Positions 1-6,194 are shown, counted from the stretch's first letter. The stretch: 9,739 bases of DNA from Chloroflexota bacterium (GCA_003157175.1 PMIQ01000152.1:1-9739); one strand, 5' to 3'. A program made the numbers and translations. The notes: generated from the sequence alone by a model not told the origin.

Positions 1-381
1 CCTGTCCTTCAGGCCGAAGCGATCCAGCCAGCGCAGGGCTGAGACTCGGGCTTCCGGGCCAGCCATGCCGTGAAGCTCGCCGAGGTATGCCAGCTGCTCG
101 GCCAGTCGCATCTTCGGGTACAGCCCGCGCTCCTCGGGCATATACCCGATCCGCCTGCGCGCCGCAAGGTCGAGCGGCGCGCCATCCCATCGCACCTCGC
201 CCTTGTCCGGGCTGAGGACGCCGAGCACGATCCGCATCGTGGTGGTCTTGCCCGCGCCGTTGCGGCCGACGAAGCCGAACAACTCGCCGGCATGGACGTC
301 GAAGCTCAGGTCTTGTACCGCGACGGTCTCCCCGTATCGCTTCGAGATCCCTCTGATCTCGAGACTGCGCTCAGTGCTCAT
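1..381 (-). CDS. ABC transporter ATP-binding protein, N-terminal part (cut by window edge)
   Basis: Energises an ABC exporter, probably of the ABC-2/NatA type, by ATP hydrolysis at the cytoplasmic face of the membrane. Only the first 127 codons are in the window; the frame runs off at base 1. It starts MSTERSLEIRGISKRYG, with the aromatic A-loop Tyr at residue 16. The Walker A motif is GRNGAGKTT at about 39-47. The Q-loop region reads GYMPEERGLYPKM at about 79-91, where Glu takes the usual Gln position, as is common in NatA-like ATPases with the 'PEERGLYP' signature. Signature, Walker B and H-loop would lie beyond the edge. The ATG at 381 has a GGAGG 4 nt upstream. The permease should lie to the left, outside the window. 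The family is certain; the substrate cannot be told. Confidence 0.93.
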   Translation of the reverse strand, partial: MSTERSLEIRGISKRYGETVAVQDLSFDVHAGELFGFVGRNGAGKTTTMRIVLGVLSPDKGEVRWDGAPLDLAARRRIGYMPEERGLYPKMRLAEQLAYLGELHGMAGPEARVSALRWLDRFGLKDR

Positions 382-622
382 CTGTCCTCCGGTGCAATCG
401 CCGCGCGTTCGCGTGTCGACGAGTTCGCGTTTGTTTGCTCGGGGCTATCGGACCGCCCAGGACGCGTCCCTCTCGCCTCAGGCAGGCGACCCGCGTCCCG
501 CAATGCGCGGCGAAGAGGATGAATGTCGCCAGCCGGTACGCGGCATCCAGATGCGTCTCGGCTAGGCGGCCGAACGCGGCCTCGCGGTCGACACGAGCGA
601 CTGCGACGTCCCCGGTTCGCAT
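371..622 (-). pseudogene. Truncated ECF sigma factor (region 2 stump only)
   Basis: The open frame starts at ATG 622 (or GTG 625, or ATG 652 further up), with a GGAG about 9 nt before it. Its first part contains VDREAAFGRLAETHLDAAYR followed by LATFIL (bases about 592-515), the usual opening of region 2.1 in ECF sigma factors. In intact relatives a 'GD..EAEDATHDAF' stretch then follows and leads into region 2.4 and region 4. Here the resemblance stops abruptly after LATFIL. The remaining ~48 codons are Arg-rich and unlike any sigma region. The frame stays open until a stop at 371, which overlaps the ATG of the ABC gene. I infer a gene whose centre and end were deleted, leaving its start next to the transporter. 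A functional short protein cannot be excluded. Confidence 0.45.
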
Positions 623-802
623 CACGTTCGACTCCAACAATGCACCAGCCATTGCAGACCGACAAGACTGCTGAGCGGCTCGCCAGGTTCAATTCGCGTT
701 CGCAACGATCGGCCGGCCGCTCGCACTTGGTCCACACCCGAGAACAATGGCAGCTCCGAGACGGACTGGCTTTGGAGGACTCGATTTCGGGACTCGCCGC
801 GA

Positions 803-1063
803 TCACGTGCTCCGCGAAGGGCCACGAGTACGCCGCCTTGCGCGCGTTACCGCGTCGCGGCTCTGCTTGCGTGCGAGAATCGATCGGCACTGGGCGCAGT
901 GCCGCTGGACCGGCGAGCGGCGTGGCACGACGTGATGGCACGTCTCACATTCGAGGAGGGAAATGGCCAGCCATTCGCGTGAGCGAGTAGGCTGAGGGAG
1001 TACGAGCTCGTCACGGCCGGCCGCCGATTTCAGTAGGCGCCCGGGGCCCGTCCGCCGGATCCA
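803..1063 (-). CDS. Small zinc-ribbon protein, copy A (start codon unclear)
   Basis: An open frame without a standard start codon ends at the TGA 805-803 and is open back to base 1123. Taken from the conserved Trp codon at 1063 it has 86 residues. The N-terminal part reads WIRRTGPGRLLKS. The C-terminal half reads WLAISLLECETC, then VVPRRSPVQRHCAQC, then an Arg/Lys-rich tail, giving CxxC-x13-CxxC, a likely zinc ribbon. The same frame is found at 4559-4816 with matching length (85 residues), matching cysteines and many third-position differences. That points to selection on the protein. No ATG or GTG lies in frame before the cysteines, and no TTG either. Possible explanations are a non-standard start, frameshifting from an overlapping frame, or a decayed gene. 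Function unknown; a small nucleic-acid-binding protein is the obvious guess. Confidence 0.5.
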   Translation of the reverse strand, partial: WIRRTGPGRLLKSAAGRDELVLPQPTRSREWLAISLLECETCHHVVPRRSPVQRHCAQCRSILARKQSRDAVTRARRRTRGPSRST

Positions 1064-1074
1064 CTCATTCGGGT
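1028..1074 (-). repeat. Conserved ~48-nt element, copy A
   Basis: Imperfect direct repeat of 4781-4827. On the plus strand, 17 bases from 1029 (TTCAGTAGGCGCCCGGG) are identical. Over a 35-base core 32 positions match, and an outer CGGGT is shared after a one-base length difference. It covers the 5' end of zinc-ribbon copy A. It is clearly better conserved than the coding sequence that follows, so it may act as DNA or RNA rather than only as codons. Confidence 0.75.
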
Positions 1075-1179
1075 GGTTCGCTCGTATCCGTTGGAGTGGT
1101 TCTCGGCGGACGGGCTGCCAAGTCTATCCAGATGTGTCGCCGCGACGCCCGTGAACCGAGCCACATAGGCATAGGGCGC

Positions 1180-1211
1180 TGCAAAGTATCCATCTTTCGT
1201 TATACTTCGCA
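1180..1211 (+). promoter_or_regulatory. abiE promoter with inverted-repeat operator
   Basis: A good -10 box, TATACT at 1201-1206, ends 7 nt before the ATG at 1214. No ribosome binding site lies between, so the mRNA is probably leaderless. The -35 region is weak. An inverted repeat, TGCAAAGTAT (1180-1189) and ATACTTCGCA (1202-1211), has 9 of 10 matching bases and a 12-nt spacer. Its right arm covers the -10 box. A further AGTAT follows at 1211-1215. AbiEi antitoxins are known to bind inverted repeats and repress their own promoter, so this is the probable operator. Confidence 0.65.
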
Positions 1212-1213
1212 GT

Positions 1214-1891
1214 ATGTCAAGCCCAATGTCACGCATAGGCGACATCGCCGAGGGGCAGTGGGGCCTCGTCACCCTGCAGCAAGCTCGCGCCGCGGGCGTG
1301 ACGTGGCCATCGCTCGCCCGCCAGGTGGAGGGCGGGCTGCTGGAGCGCGTCGCCCATGGGGTCTACCGGCTCCGCGGCGCCCCCGAGCCCGATCACCTCG
1401 CACTTCGTGCGGCCTGGCTCCAGCTCGACCCGGGGCATCCGGCGTGGCAGCGTCTCGACGATCCCGATGTCGCGGTCGTCTCCCACGCGTCGGCGGCGGC
1501 TATGTACGGTGTCGGCGATCTGCGAGCCGACGTTCACGAGTTCACCGTGCCCCGGCGGCGTCAGACCCGGCGGCCGGACGTCCGGATCCATCGCGGTCGT
1601 GTCCTGGCCGACCGACGGCTGATCCTCGGTGGACTTCCGGTTACGCGGGCTGGCTGGGTCGTCGGCGAGCTGCTCGAGGACCGAGTCGATCCGGACGCGG
1701 TCGCTCAGATCGCCTCGGAGGTTCTCGACCGCGTGCTCGACTACCCGCGCGTAGTCGCCGAAAGCCTCGCGCCATACGCGGCGAGATACGGTCTGGCACT
1801 AGGTGACGGACTCGGGCTGCTCGACGACTTCCTCGTTCGAGCCGGTAATCGCGATCGTGACCGGCTGCTGGCCGAGGCATCAAGCCTGTGA
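1214..1891 (+). CDS. abiEi: AbiEi-family antitoxin (transcriptional autorepressor)
   Basis: Antitoxin of a type IV toxin-antitoxin system of the AbiE family; such systems can give phage defence by abortive infection. The 225-residue protein opens with a winged-helix domain at about 13-53: GLVTLQQARAAGVTW, then LARQVEGGLLERV and HGVYRL, a pattern typical of the AbiEi N-terminal domain. The rest (about 55-225) resembles the AbiEi C-terminal antitoxin domain, with a HASAAAMYGVG stretch near 96-106. ATG 1214 is preferred over the in-frame ATG 1226 because it sits at leaderless spacing from TATACT. The stop codon overlaps the start of the toxin gene by 4 nt (GTGA), the usual sign of coupled translation. 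In known AbiE systems the antitoxin represses the operon but does not bind the toxin. Family assignment is firm. Confidence 0.9.
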   Translation: MSSPMSRIGDIAEGQWGLVTLQQARAAGVTWPSLARQVEGGLLERVAHGVYRLRGAPEPDHLALRAAWLQLDPGHPAWQRLDDPDVAVVSHASAAAMYGVGDLRADVHEFTVPRRRQTRRPDVRIHRGRVLADRRLILGGLPVTRAGWVVGELLEDRVDPDAVAQIASEVLDRVLDYPRVVAESLAPYAARYGLALGDGLGLLDDFLVRAGNRDRDRLLAEASSL

Positions 1892-2805
1892 CAGAGCATG
1901 GGTATGCTGATCCAGCCGCGCTTCGTCAGGCGATCAACGAGCGCCTTCGTGCCCTCGTTCGTGAGGACTCGCGATTGCAGCTCGCCGATCTGCAGCGCCA
2001 GTTCGCCTACGATCGCTTCCTGACGCGTGTCTTCCTCGCCGTCGATCGCGATCGGTGGGTGCTCAAGGGCGCAGCGGCCCTCCTCGCCCGACTGCACGGG
2101 CGAACACGCCACACGGTCGATGTCGATCTCTATCGTGAGGAGTCGGGCCCGGAGGAAGCCGAGGCTGCGCTGCGAGACGCTGCGGCTCGCGACCTTGGCG
2201 ATTTCTTTCGGTTCACGCTCAGCCCGGGACGACCGGTCGCCCAGGCGGGCGCGGCGCGCCGCGTCCCTGTCGTCGCATACCTCGGCGCGACCGAGTTTGC
2301 CAGCTTCCACGTGGACCTCGTCACCGGGATCGCGATGACCGGCGAGCCGGATGAGGTGCCATCGCTCGTGCCAATCGAACTCTCGGGCCTCGAGACCGTT
2401 CGATACCGGATCTACCCAATCGCCGATCACGTGGCCGACAAGGTCTGTGCGCTCCTCGAACTTCATCCGCGCGCCGCCGGTCCCAGTCAGGTGAGCACCC
2501 GATATCGCGATCTTGCCGACCTCGCCGTCATCGCCCACGCCGAGGTGGTCGCCGCCGAGGATCTGCGGGTTGCCCTGGCGTCCGAGGCCAATCGGCGGGG
2601 CCTGTCTCTTCCGGCCACACTCCCGACGCCCACAATTGGCGCCTGGCGGTCCGGCTACGCAAGGGTCGCGCGGGATGTCCCGAGCCTGGCGGAACGCGAC
2701 CTCGAAGTTGCGCTCTCGACGGTTCGCGCATTCCTCGACCCTGTGTTCGAAGGCACCGCCGCCGGCGTTTGGGATCCGGCGACGATGAGGTGGTCGGACA
2801 GATGA
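1888..2805 (+). CDS. abiEii: AbiEii-family nucleotidyltransferase toxin
   Basis: Toxin partner of AbiEi, a DNA polymerase beta-like nucleotidyltransferase. Characterised relatives stop growth by transferring nucleotides to target RNA, with tRNA shown for some. The 305-residue protein shows the four family motifs: LKGAAAL at 59-65 (nucleotide-binding helix), HTVDVDLY at 75-82 with the two metal-binding Asp at 78 and 80, a third acidic residue in HVDLV (Asp 143), and ADKVCALLE at 183-191 followed by RYRDLADL at 206-213. All catalytic positions I can identify are present, so the gene looks intact. Translation starts at GTG 1888 inside the abiEi stop; no in-frame ATG lies nearby, and GAGG at 1874-1877 is a modest binding site. 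The long antisense frame opposite it is a shadow. Confidence 0.9.
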   Translation: MTEHGYADPAALRQAINERLRALVREDSRLQLADLQRQFAYDRFLTRVFLAVDRDRWVLKGAAALLARLHGRTRHTVDVDLYREESGPEEAEAALRDAAARDLGDFFRFTLSPGRPVAQAGAARRVPVVAYLGATEFASFHVDLVTGIAMTGEPDEVPSLVPIELSGLETVRYRIYPIADHVADKVCALLELHPRAAGPSQVSTRYRDLADLAVIAHAEVVAAEDLRVALASEANRRGLSLPATLPTPTIGAWRSGYARVARDVPSLAERDLEVALSTVRAFLDPVFEGTAAGVWDPATMRWSDR

Positions 2806-2854
2806 GCGAAGGCCATTTCGACGCCGCCTCGTCCCTCCGTTCATCGGCGCGGGC

Positions 2855-2892
2855 TTGACTTGTCAAAGGTCGTTCACCCTGCGGACGTGAAC
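2855..2892. repeat. Two adjacent inverted repeats between abiEii and the sigma gene
   Basis: TTGAC-TT-GTCAA at 2855-2866 is a perfect 5-bp inverted repeat. Six bases on, GTTCAC (2872-2877) and GTGAAC (2887-2892) form a second perfect inverted repeat with a 9-nt spacer. No T tract follows, so this is not a classical terminator. It lies about 50 nt after the AbiEii stop and 80-115 nt before the sigma gene. That position would suit an operator, or a weak terminator isolating the two units. Confidence 0.4.
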
Positions 2893-2971
2893 TTGCTCCG
2901 GTATTTGCAATCGCCGATCACCCGTTCTGCCTCGCTCATTCCTCGGATAGGCAGGAGGGGCGAAGGGTTAG

Positions 2972-3496
2972 GTGGCGATGGCAATCGGCAGCGGGGCATT
3001 GGCAGTGATCGATCGCGAACGCACTGACGACGAGGTGCTCGAGCGGCTCGACGGGCTGAGGTCCGATCTCCTCGCTGTCGCCCTCTCGATCGTGTTCGAC
3101 CTGGACGAGGCGGAAGACCTCGTCCAGATGACGATCGAGATCGCTTTGCGCAGATCCAGGGATCTGCGGGCGACACAATCCTTGCTGCCGTGGCTGCTGC
3201 GAATCGAGACTCGCGAGGCCTTCCGGCTTAAGCGAAGACTCCGCCGAGTGGTCCGACTCGGCTGGCAGCGGCCGCCAGAAAGGGCTAATGCTGAGGACAC
3301 CCCGGGGTCTCTCGAGGTGAGAGACGCGCTCCGGCGGCTCCCGCCCCGTATTCGAGCCGCGGTGGTGCTTCACCACATGACGGGCCTATCCGTGGCCCAG
3401 AGTGCAGAAGCGCTCGGAGTCAGCGAGAACACAGTGAAGACACAGCTCAAGCGCGGGCTCGCGCTGCTTCGGGAGGATCTCGGCCATGGCCGGTAA
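2972..3496 (+). CDS. ECF-type RNA polymerase sigma factor
   Basis: Directs RNA polymerase to a specific promoter set. The 174-residue product has region 2 at about 26-90, with DLDEAEDLVQMT at 43-54 as the core-binding part and an Arg-rich RLKRRLRRVVRLGW stretch after it. Region 4 lies at about 117-170: LRRLPPRIRAAVVLHHMTG followed by the helix-turn-helix SVAQSAEALGVSENTVKTQL. Length and layout are those of a SigE/SigK-like ECF factor without extra domains. Either GTG 2972 or ATG 2978 may be the start; GAAGGG at 2962-2966 suits the GTG better. The last 11 bases overlap the next gene, a membrane protein, which is the usual arrangement for a sigma factor and its anti-sigma regulator. Its promoter targets cannot be told from the window. 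Confidence 0.9.
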   Translation: MAMAIGSGALAVIDRERTDDEVLERLDGLRSDLLAVALSIVFDLDEAEDLVQMTIEIALRRSRDLRATQSLLPWLLRIETREAFRLKRRLRRVVRLGWQRPPERANAEDTPGSLEVRDALRRLPPRIRAAVVLHHMTGLSVAQSAEALGVSENTVKTQLKRGLALLREDLGHGR

Positions 3497-4562
3497 GGGG
3501 CAGGACGAAGAGGTCATCGGCCGTCTTCAACAGCATCACGCTCAGGTGCTCGGCTGGTCGCGACAGCACATCGCGGCGGAGAAGCAGGATCTGCGACTCA
3601 GGCCGTCTCGCACCCAAGTCCGCTCCAGAAGCGGACGGGAGCTCGCGGCTTCGATGGCCGTTGCCGGCATGGTCCTCGTTGCCGTAGGGCTCGCGGCGAC
3701 ATCCTTGGTACCCAACCAAGTCGCCGGACCGGGCGCCACGCTGTCACACCCGCCATCTGGCGCATCGTCTCCCGTCGCGACCGCGGTCGGCAGCCGCCCC
3801 CTCTCGATCAGTGGTGGGGGCAACGTCGGATGCCAATCCGTGGGCGGATGCGCAGCCTTCTTCCGGATTCAGGGTCTCTACGAGTCGCCGCAGCCGGAGT
3901 TGCGTTTTGGGATGTCGGCAACGGGCTTGACGGTGCCCGCGGACGCGCCGCACTCGATCGTGCCCGGCCGGTACACGGTCTCCGCGCATCTCAACTGGGT
4001 ATCCGACGTGATCGTCAACGGCCAATCGCCGCAGGTCGGCGGCGTGGTTGGCTCGTGCACACGCGATGTTGTCATCGAGTCGTCAGTCGCGTCGGTGGCG
4101 GTAGAGGTTACGTTCCGAGGGCTCAACCCGTGCGATATCGCCGTCGAGACGAGCGTGAGAGCGCCGTCGCCGTCCGTCACGGGATCGCGCGCCGGGATGG
4201 CAATCACGCAGGCCAAGACCACTCTCTCGACCGGATCGAATCGCTCAATCCGAATTTACGCGACGATTACCAACGCTACAGGCGCCGACGATCGGCTCCT
4301 CGGCGCCTCTTCGCCGGTCGCGGCCTCTGGTGGCCTCTACGCCTGGCCTGGGTGCACAGCCGCCCCCGGTGCACTCCCGTGCGGGACCCGTGCCCCGATG
4401 CCGTGGTGGCTGATCCAGGCCGGCGAGACAATGAGTCTCAATGGCTACCTCGTTCTCGACGGGGTTGACCAGTCAGTGGCAAATGGCCAGACCATTCAGG
4501 TGACATTCCGGTTCGAGACGTCAGCGCCGGTGACGATTCAGATCCCAGTGGTCGGACCCTAG
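3486..4562 (+). CDS. Single-pass membrane protein with PCu(A)C-like outer domain, probable anti-sigma partner
   Basis: The 358-residue protein starts at ATG 3486, within the sigma gene, with GGAGG 9 nt upstream. Residues 1-52 are hydrophilic and would be cytoplasmic. One membrane helix lies at about 53-75 (LAASMAVAGMVLVAVGLAA). A Pro/Ser/Gly-rich linker leads to an unrecognised beta-rich domain (about 112-225, Cys 116, 122, 191, 216). The C-terminal domain (about 240-356) resembles PCu(A)C periplasmic copper chaperones: DDRLLGASSPVA at 268-279, IQAGETMSLNGYLVLDGV at 310-327, and an ending in VTIQIPV. The His and HxM copper ligands of that family are not visible (GLYAW and GYLVL stand in their place), while Cys 290 and 299 are extra. 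All six Cys lie outside the membrane and could form disulfides. I infer an anti-sigma factor or sensor; the short N-terminus has no classical zinc anti-sigma motif. Confidence 0.7.
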   Translation: MAGKGQDEEVIGRLQQHHAQVLGWSRQHIAAEKQDLRLRPSRTQVRSRSGRELAASMAVAGMVLVAVGLAATSLVPNQVAGPGATLSHPPSGASSPVATAVGSRPLSISGGGNVGCQSVGGCAAFFRIQGLYESPQPELRFGMSATGLTVPADAPHSIVPGRYTVSAHLNWVSDVIVNGQSPQVGGVVGSCTRDVVIESSVASVAVEVTFRGLNPCDIAVETSVRAPSPSVTGSRAGMAITQAKTTLSTGSNRSIRIYATITNATGADDRLLGASSPVAASGGLYAWPGCTAAPGALPCGTRAPMPWWLIQAGETMSLNGYLVLDGVDQSVANGQTIQVTFRFETSAPVTIQIPVVGP

Positions 4563-4816
4563 GGACCGGGTGCCTCGAGTCCCTGCCTGGCGCGTCGCAT
4601 GGCCGCCCGGCTCCGATCGCGTCGCAACTCGGCGGCGCACGGCGGACAGTGCCTCTGAGCGGGTGATCGACGCTCGACGACCTGCCCGCAGCGACCGCAT
4701 TCGAGCAAGCTCTCGGCAAGCCAGGCCGGTGCCGGAGTGGGCGAGCGCTTGAGAACGAGGACCTCCGGAGCGGCACGCGAATTCAGTAGGCGCCCGGGTC
4801 CCGCCCGCCGGAGCCA
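4559..4816 (-). CDS. Small zinc-ribbon protein, copy B (start codon unclear)
   Basis: Paralogue of the frame at 803-1063. From the conserved Trp codon at 4816 it runs 85 residues to the TAG 4561-4559. It reads WLRRAGPGRLLNS, then WLAESLLECGRCGQVVERR, then SPAQRHCPPCAAELRRDRSR and an Arg-rich end, giving CxxC-x13-CxxC. In the cysteine region more than half of the residues equal copy A although many codons differ. The only usual start codon in frame is TTG 4708, inside the conserved stretch, which would leave 49 residues and remove the N-terminal half. A TTG at 4817 with GAGGA before it lies one base out of frame. Its stop overlaps the stop of the plus-strand membrane protein gene within CTAG, so the two genes converge with no gap. 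No function assigned. Confidence 0.5.
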   Translation of the reverse strand, partial: WLRRAGPGRLLNSRAAPEVLVLKRSPTPAPAWLAESLLECGRCGQVVERRSPAQRHCPPCAAELRRDRSRAAMRRARQGLEAPGP

Positions 4817-4828
4817 ACTTCCTCGGGT
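4781..4828 (-). repeat. Conserved ~48-nt element, copy B
   Basis: Second copy of the element at 1028-1074, in the same orientation, 3753 bases away. It again covers the 5' end of a zinc-ribbon frame. Differences in the core are single substitutions. Past the TACTGAA on the minus strand, similarity between the copies drops sharply to what the shared protein requires. Confidence 0.75.
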
Positions 4829-4925
4829 ACGTCGGTCAAACCGACTCTGGTGCGGCAGAGGCCGCCGTCACGGCAAGAGGCGCGGCGATCGGCCGGAGGA
4901 AACGAGACTGCGCCCTGACGGTCGC

Positions 4926-6194
4926 TCAGACGTGCCGAGGATCGGCGGGCGCCTGATCGCGAGAGTGGGCGCGCTCGATGTAGGCCTGCGACTTCTGGAC
5001 CTGGGTCGTGAGAGCATCCACGGTCTTGGACATGTTGTCGAGCGCCTTGAGCTTGAACGTGTCAATCTCGTCCATCGTGGCGTAGATGTTGTCGAACGCT
5101 GTCTGCAGCTTGGCGAGGTCGACCGTTGACGACGCGGCCTGCTCGTTGATCGCACCCGACTGCTGGCGGAGCAGAACCGACGTGCTCTCGATGAGATTCG
5201 AGGTCGTCGTATTCAGCGCTGTGATCTGGTCGAGCACGAGCTTCTGGTCGGACAGGGCCTGCGCCACGATGACGGCCGTCCGAAGTGCGGAGACGGTTGT
5301 GGTCGTCGCGCGATCGACTCCCCTGATGAGCTCGAGGTTGTTGCGGCGGATGACGTCCAGGGCCAGGTAGCCCTGAACACTCACGGCGAGCTGGGTGAGC
5401 AGGTCCTGCACCTTCTGGCGGACCGGGAAGAGCATGTCCTCCCTGAGGATTCTGGCGCGGTCGGGATCAGTCGCCTCGACCTCGCGGAGCTTCGCCTCCA
5501 GCGCGGCATCGAGCTTCTGGCTCAGGTAGACGTACTGGCGGAGGCGCTCCATGACCGCCCAGAGGTTCGCCTTCTCCTGCTCGATGTCGGTGTTGTCCTT
5601 CTGGAGTTCGGATTGGCCGTGGTAGAGCGCGGTCATGATGGCGTTGATGTGGCTCTGGCTCGACCGGTACTTGTCGAAGTAGGCGCGGAGCCTGTCGCCG
5701 AAGGGCAGGATCCCGAGCAGCTTGTGAGGCGAGAGCAGGTCGCCCTGATGAGACGGATCGAGTTCCTCGACCTGCCGCCGGAGCTGGAGGAGTGAGTGCG
5801 AGACCGCCGAGGCCTCCGCGAGGCCGCCCTTGCTCATTGACGCGATCGGCTTGTTGAGGAGGCGCGAGGAGACCGAGGCGGACGCCTTGATGTCCTCGTC
5901 CCCGAGCTTGCGGATGTCGTCCACTCGCGCTATGAAGGCTGGATCGTGAGGATCGAGCGAGGAGATCTTGTCGACGTATCCGGCAACCATTCCGTCGAGC
6001 TTGGCCACGGTCGCCGGATCCAGCTTGATCGCCGCCGCGGCCTGGTCCGTCGCGATTGCAGTCACGGGAGCAGGCGCCGTCAGGGCCAGCGTGCCCGTCT
6101 CGGGGGCCTGGGTGGTGGTATCCGTGGCGCCGACCAAAGTCGTTTCGGCCGCCGCGGGAGCGGATGCTTCGTCGATGCTGAGAGAGTCGCTCAC
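4926..6194 (-). CDS. telA: TelA-family protein (toxic anion resistance family, PF05816)
   Basis: Member of the TelA/KlaA family, named for plasmid tellurite resistance. The chromosomal role is unclear; links to cell-envelope stress and to tellurium-resistance gene sets are known. The 422-residue product begins with an Ala/Thr-rich, probably disordered tail (about 1-55). An alpha-helical, coiled-coil-rich body follows. Family hallmarks are LLGILPFGDRLRAYFDKY near 158-175, then SQSHINAIM, and later VQGYLALDVIRRNNLELIRG and TTTTVSALRTAVIVAQAL. No signal peptide or membrane helix is seen. The start is GTG 6194 with AGGAG 6 nt upstream. No TerD, TerC or vWA partner gene is present nearby, so it stands alone here, divergent from leuA. 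Family assignment is firm; the function is not. Confidence 0.9.
   Translation of the reverse strand: MSDSLSIDEASAPAAAETTLVGATDTTTQAPETGTLALTAPAPVTAIATDQAAAAIKLDPATVAKLDGMVAGYVDKISSLDPHDPAFIARVDDIRKLGDEDIKASASVSSRLLNKPIASMSKGGLAEASAVSHSLLQLRRQVEELDPSHQGDLLSPHKLLGILPFGDRLRAYFDKYRSSQSHINAIMTALYHGQSELQKDNTDIEQEKANLWAVMERLRQYVYLSQKLDAALEAKLREVEATDPDRARILREDMLFPVRQKVQDLLTQLAVSVQGYLALDVIRRNNLELIRGVDRATTTTVSALRTAVIVAQALSDQKLVLDQITALNTTTSNLIESTSVLLRQQSGAINEQAASSTVDLAKLQTAFDNIYATMDEIDTFKLKALDNMSKTVDALTTQVQKSQAYIERAHSRDQAPADPRHV

Larger units (their letters stand above)
382..1213. other. Long stretch without a conventional gene
   Basis: These 830 bases between the ABC gene and abiEi carry the sigma-factor stump (to 622) and zinc-ribbon copy A (803-1063). 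Bases 653-802 hold nothing I recognise. The open frames here are Arg/Ser-rich and look like antisense or chance frames of GC-rich DNA. The far right end holds the abiE promoter and operator. Confidence 0.5.

Noticed and set aside
378..941. 187-codon minus-strand frame over zinc-ribbon copy A
   Set aside because: It reads the zinc-ribbon DNA in a different frame from the one shared with 4559-4816, so the conserved frame is preferred.
1030..1272. 80-codon minus-strand frame ending in GGRAPGAY
   Set aside because: It would start inside abiEi and cross its promoter. Only its tail is repeated at 4781, where no comparable start exists, so the repeat explains it.
1741..2844. Long 367-codon frame on the minus strand opposite abiEii
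   Set aside because: Arg-rich, no family resemblance, and it mirrors the well-supported AbiEii gene; typical antisense frame in GC-rich DNA.
2874..2940. Short minus-strand frame MSEAERVIGDCKYRSKFTSAG
   Set aside because: Only 21 codons, a GAGGA touching the ATG at zero spacing, and no related sequence known to me.
961..4503. Near-identical 16-17 base stretch AAATGGCCAG(A)CCATTC at 961 and 4486
   Set aside because: It lies in unrelated frames on opposite coding strands with no flanking similarity; most likely chance.
4521..4817. 98-codon minus-strand frame from TTG 4817
   Set aside because: It would overlap the end of the PCu(A)C-like gene and is one base out of the conserved zinc-ribbon frame; kept only as a possible start for frameshifting.
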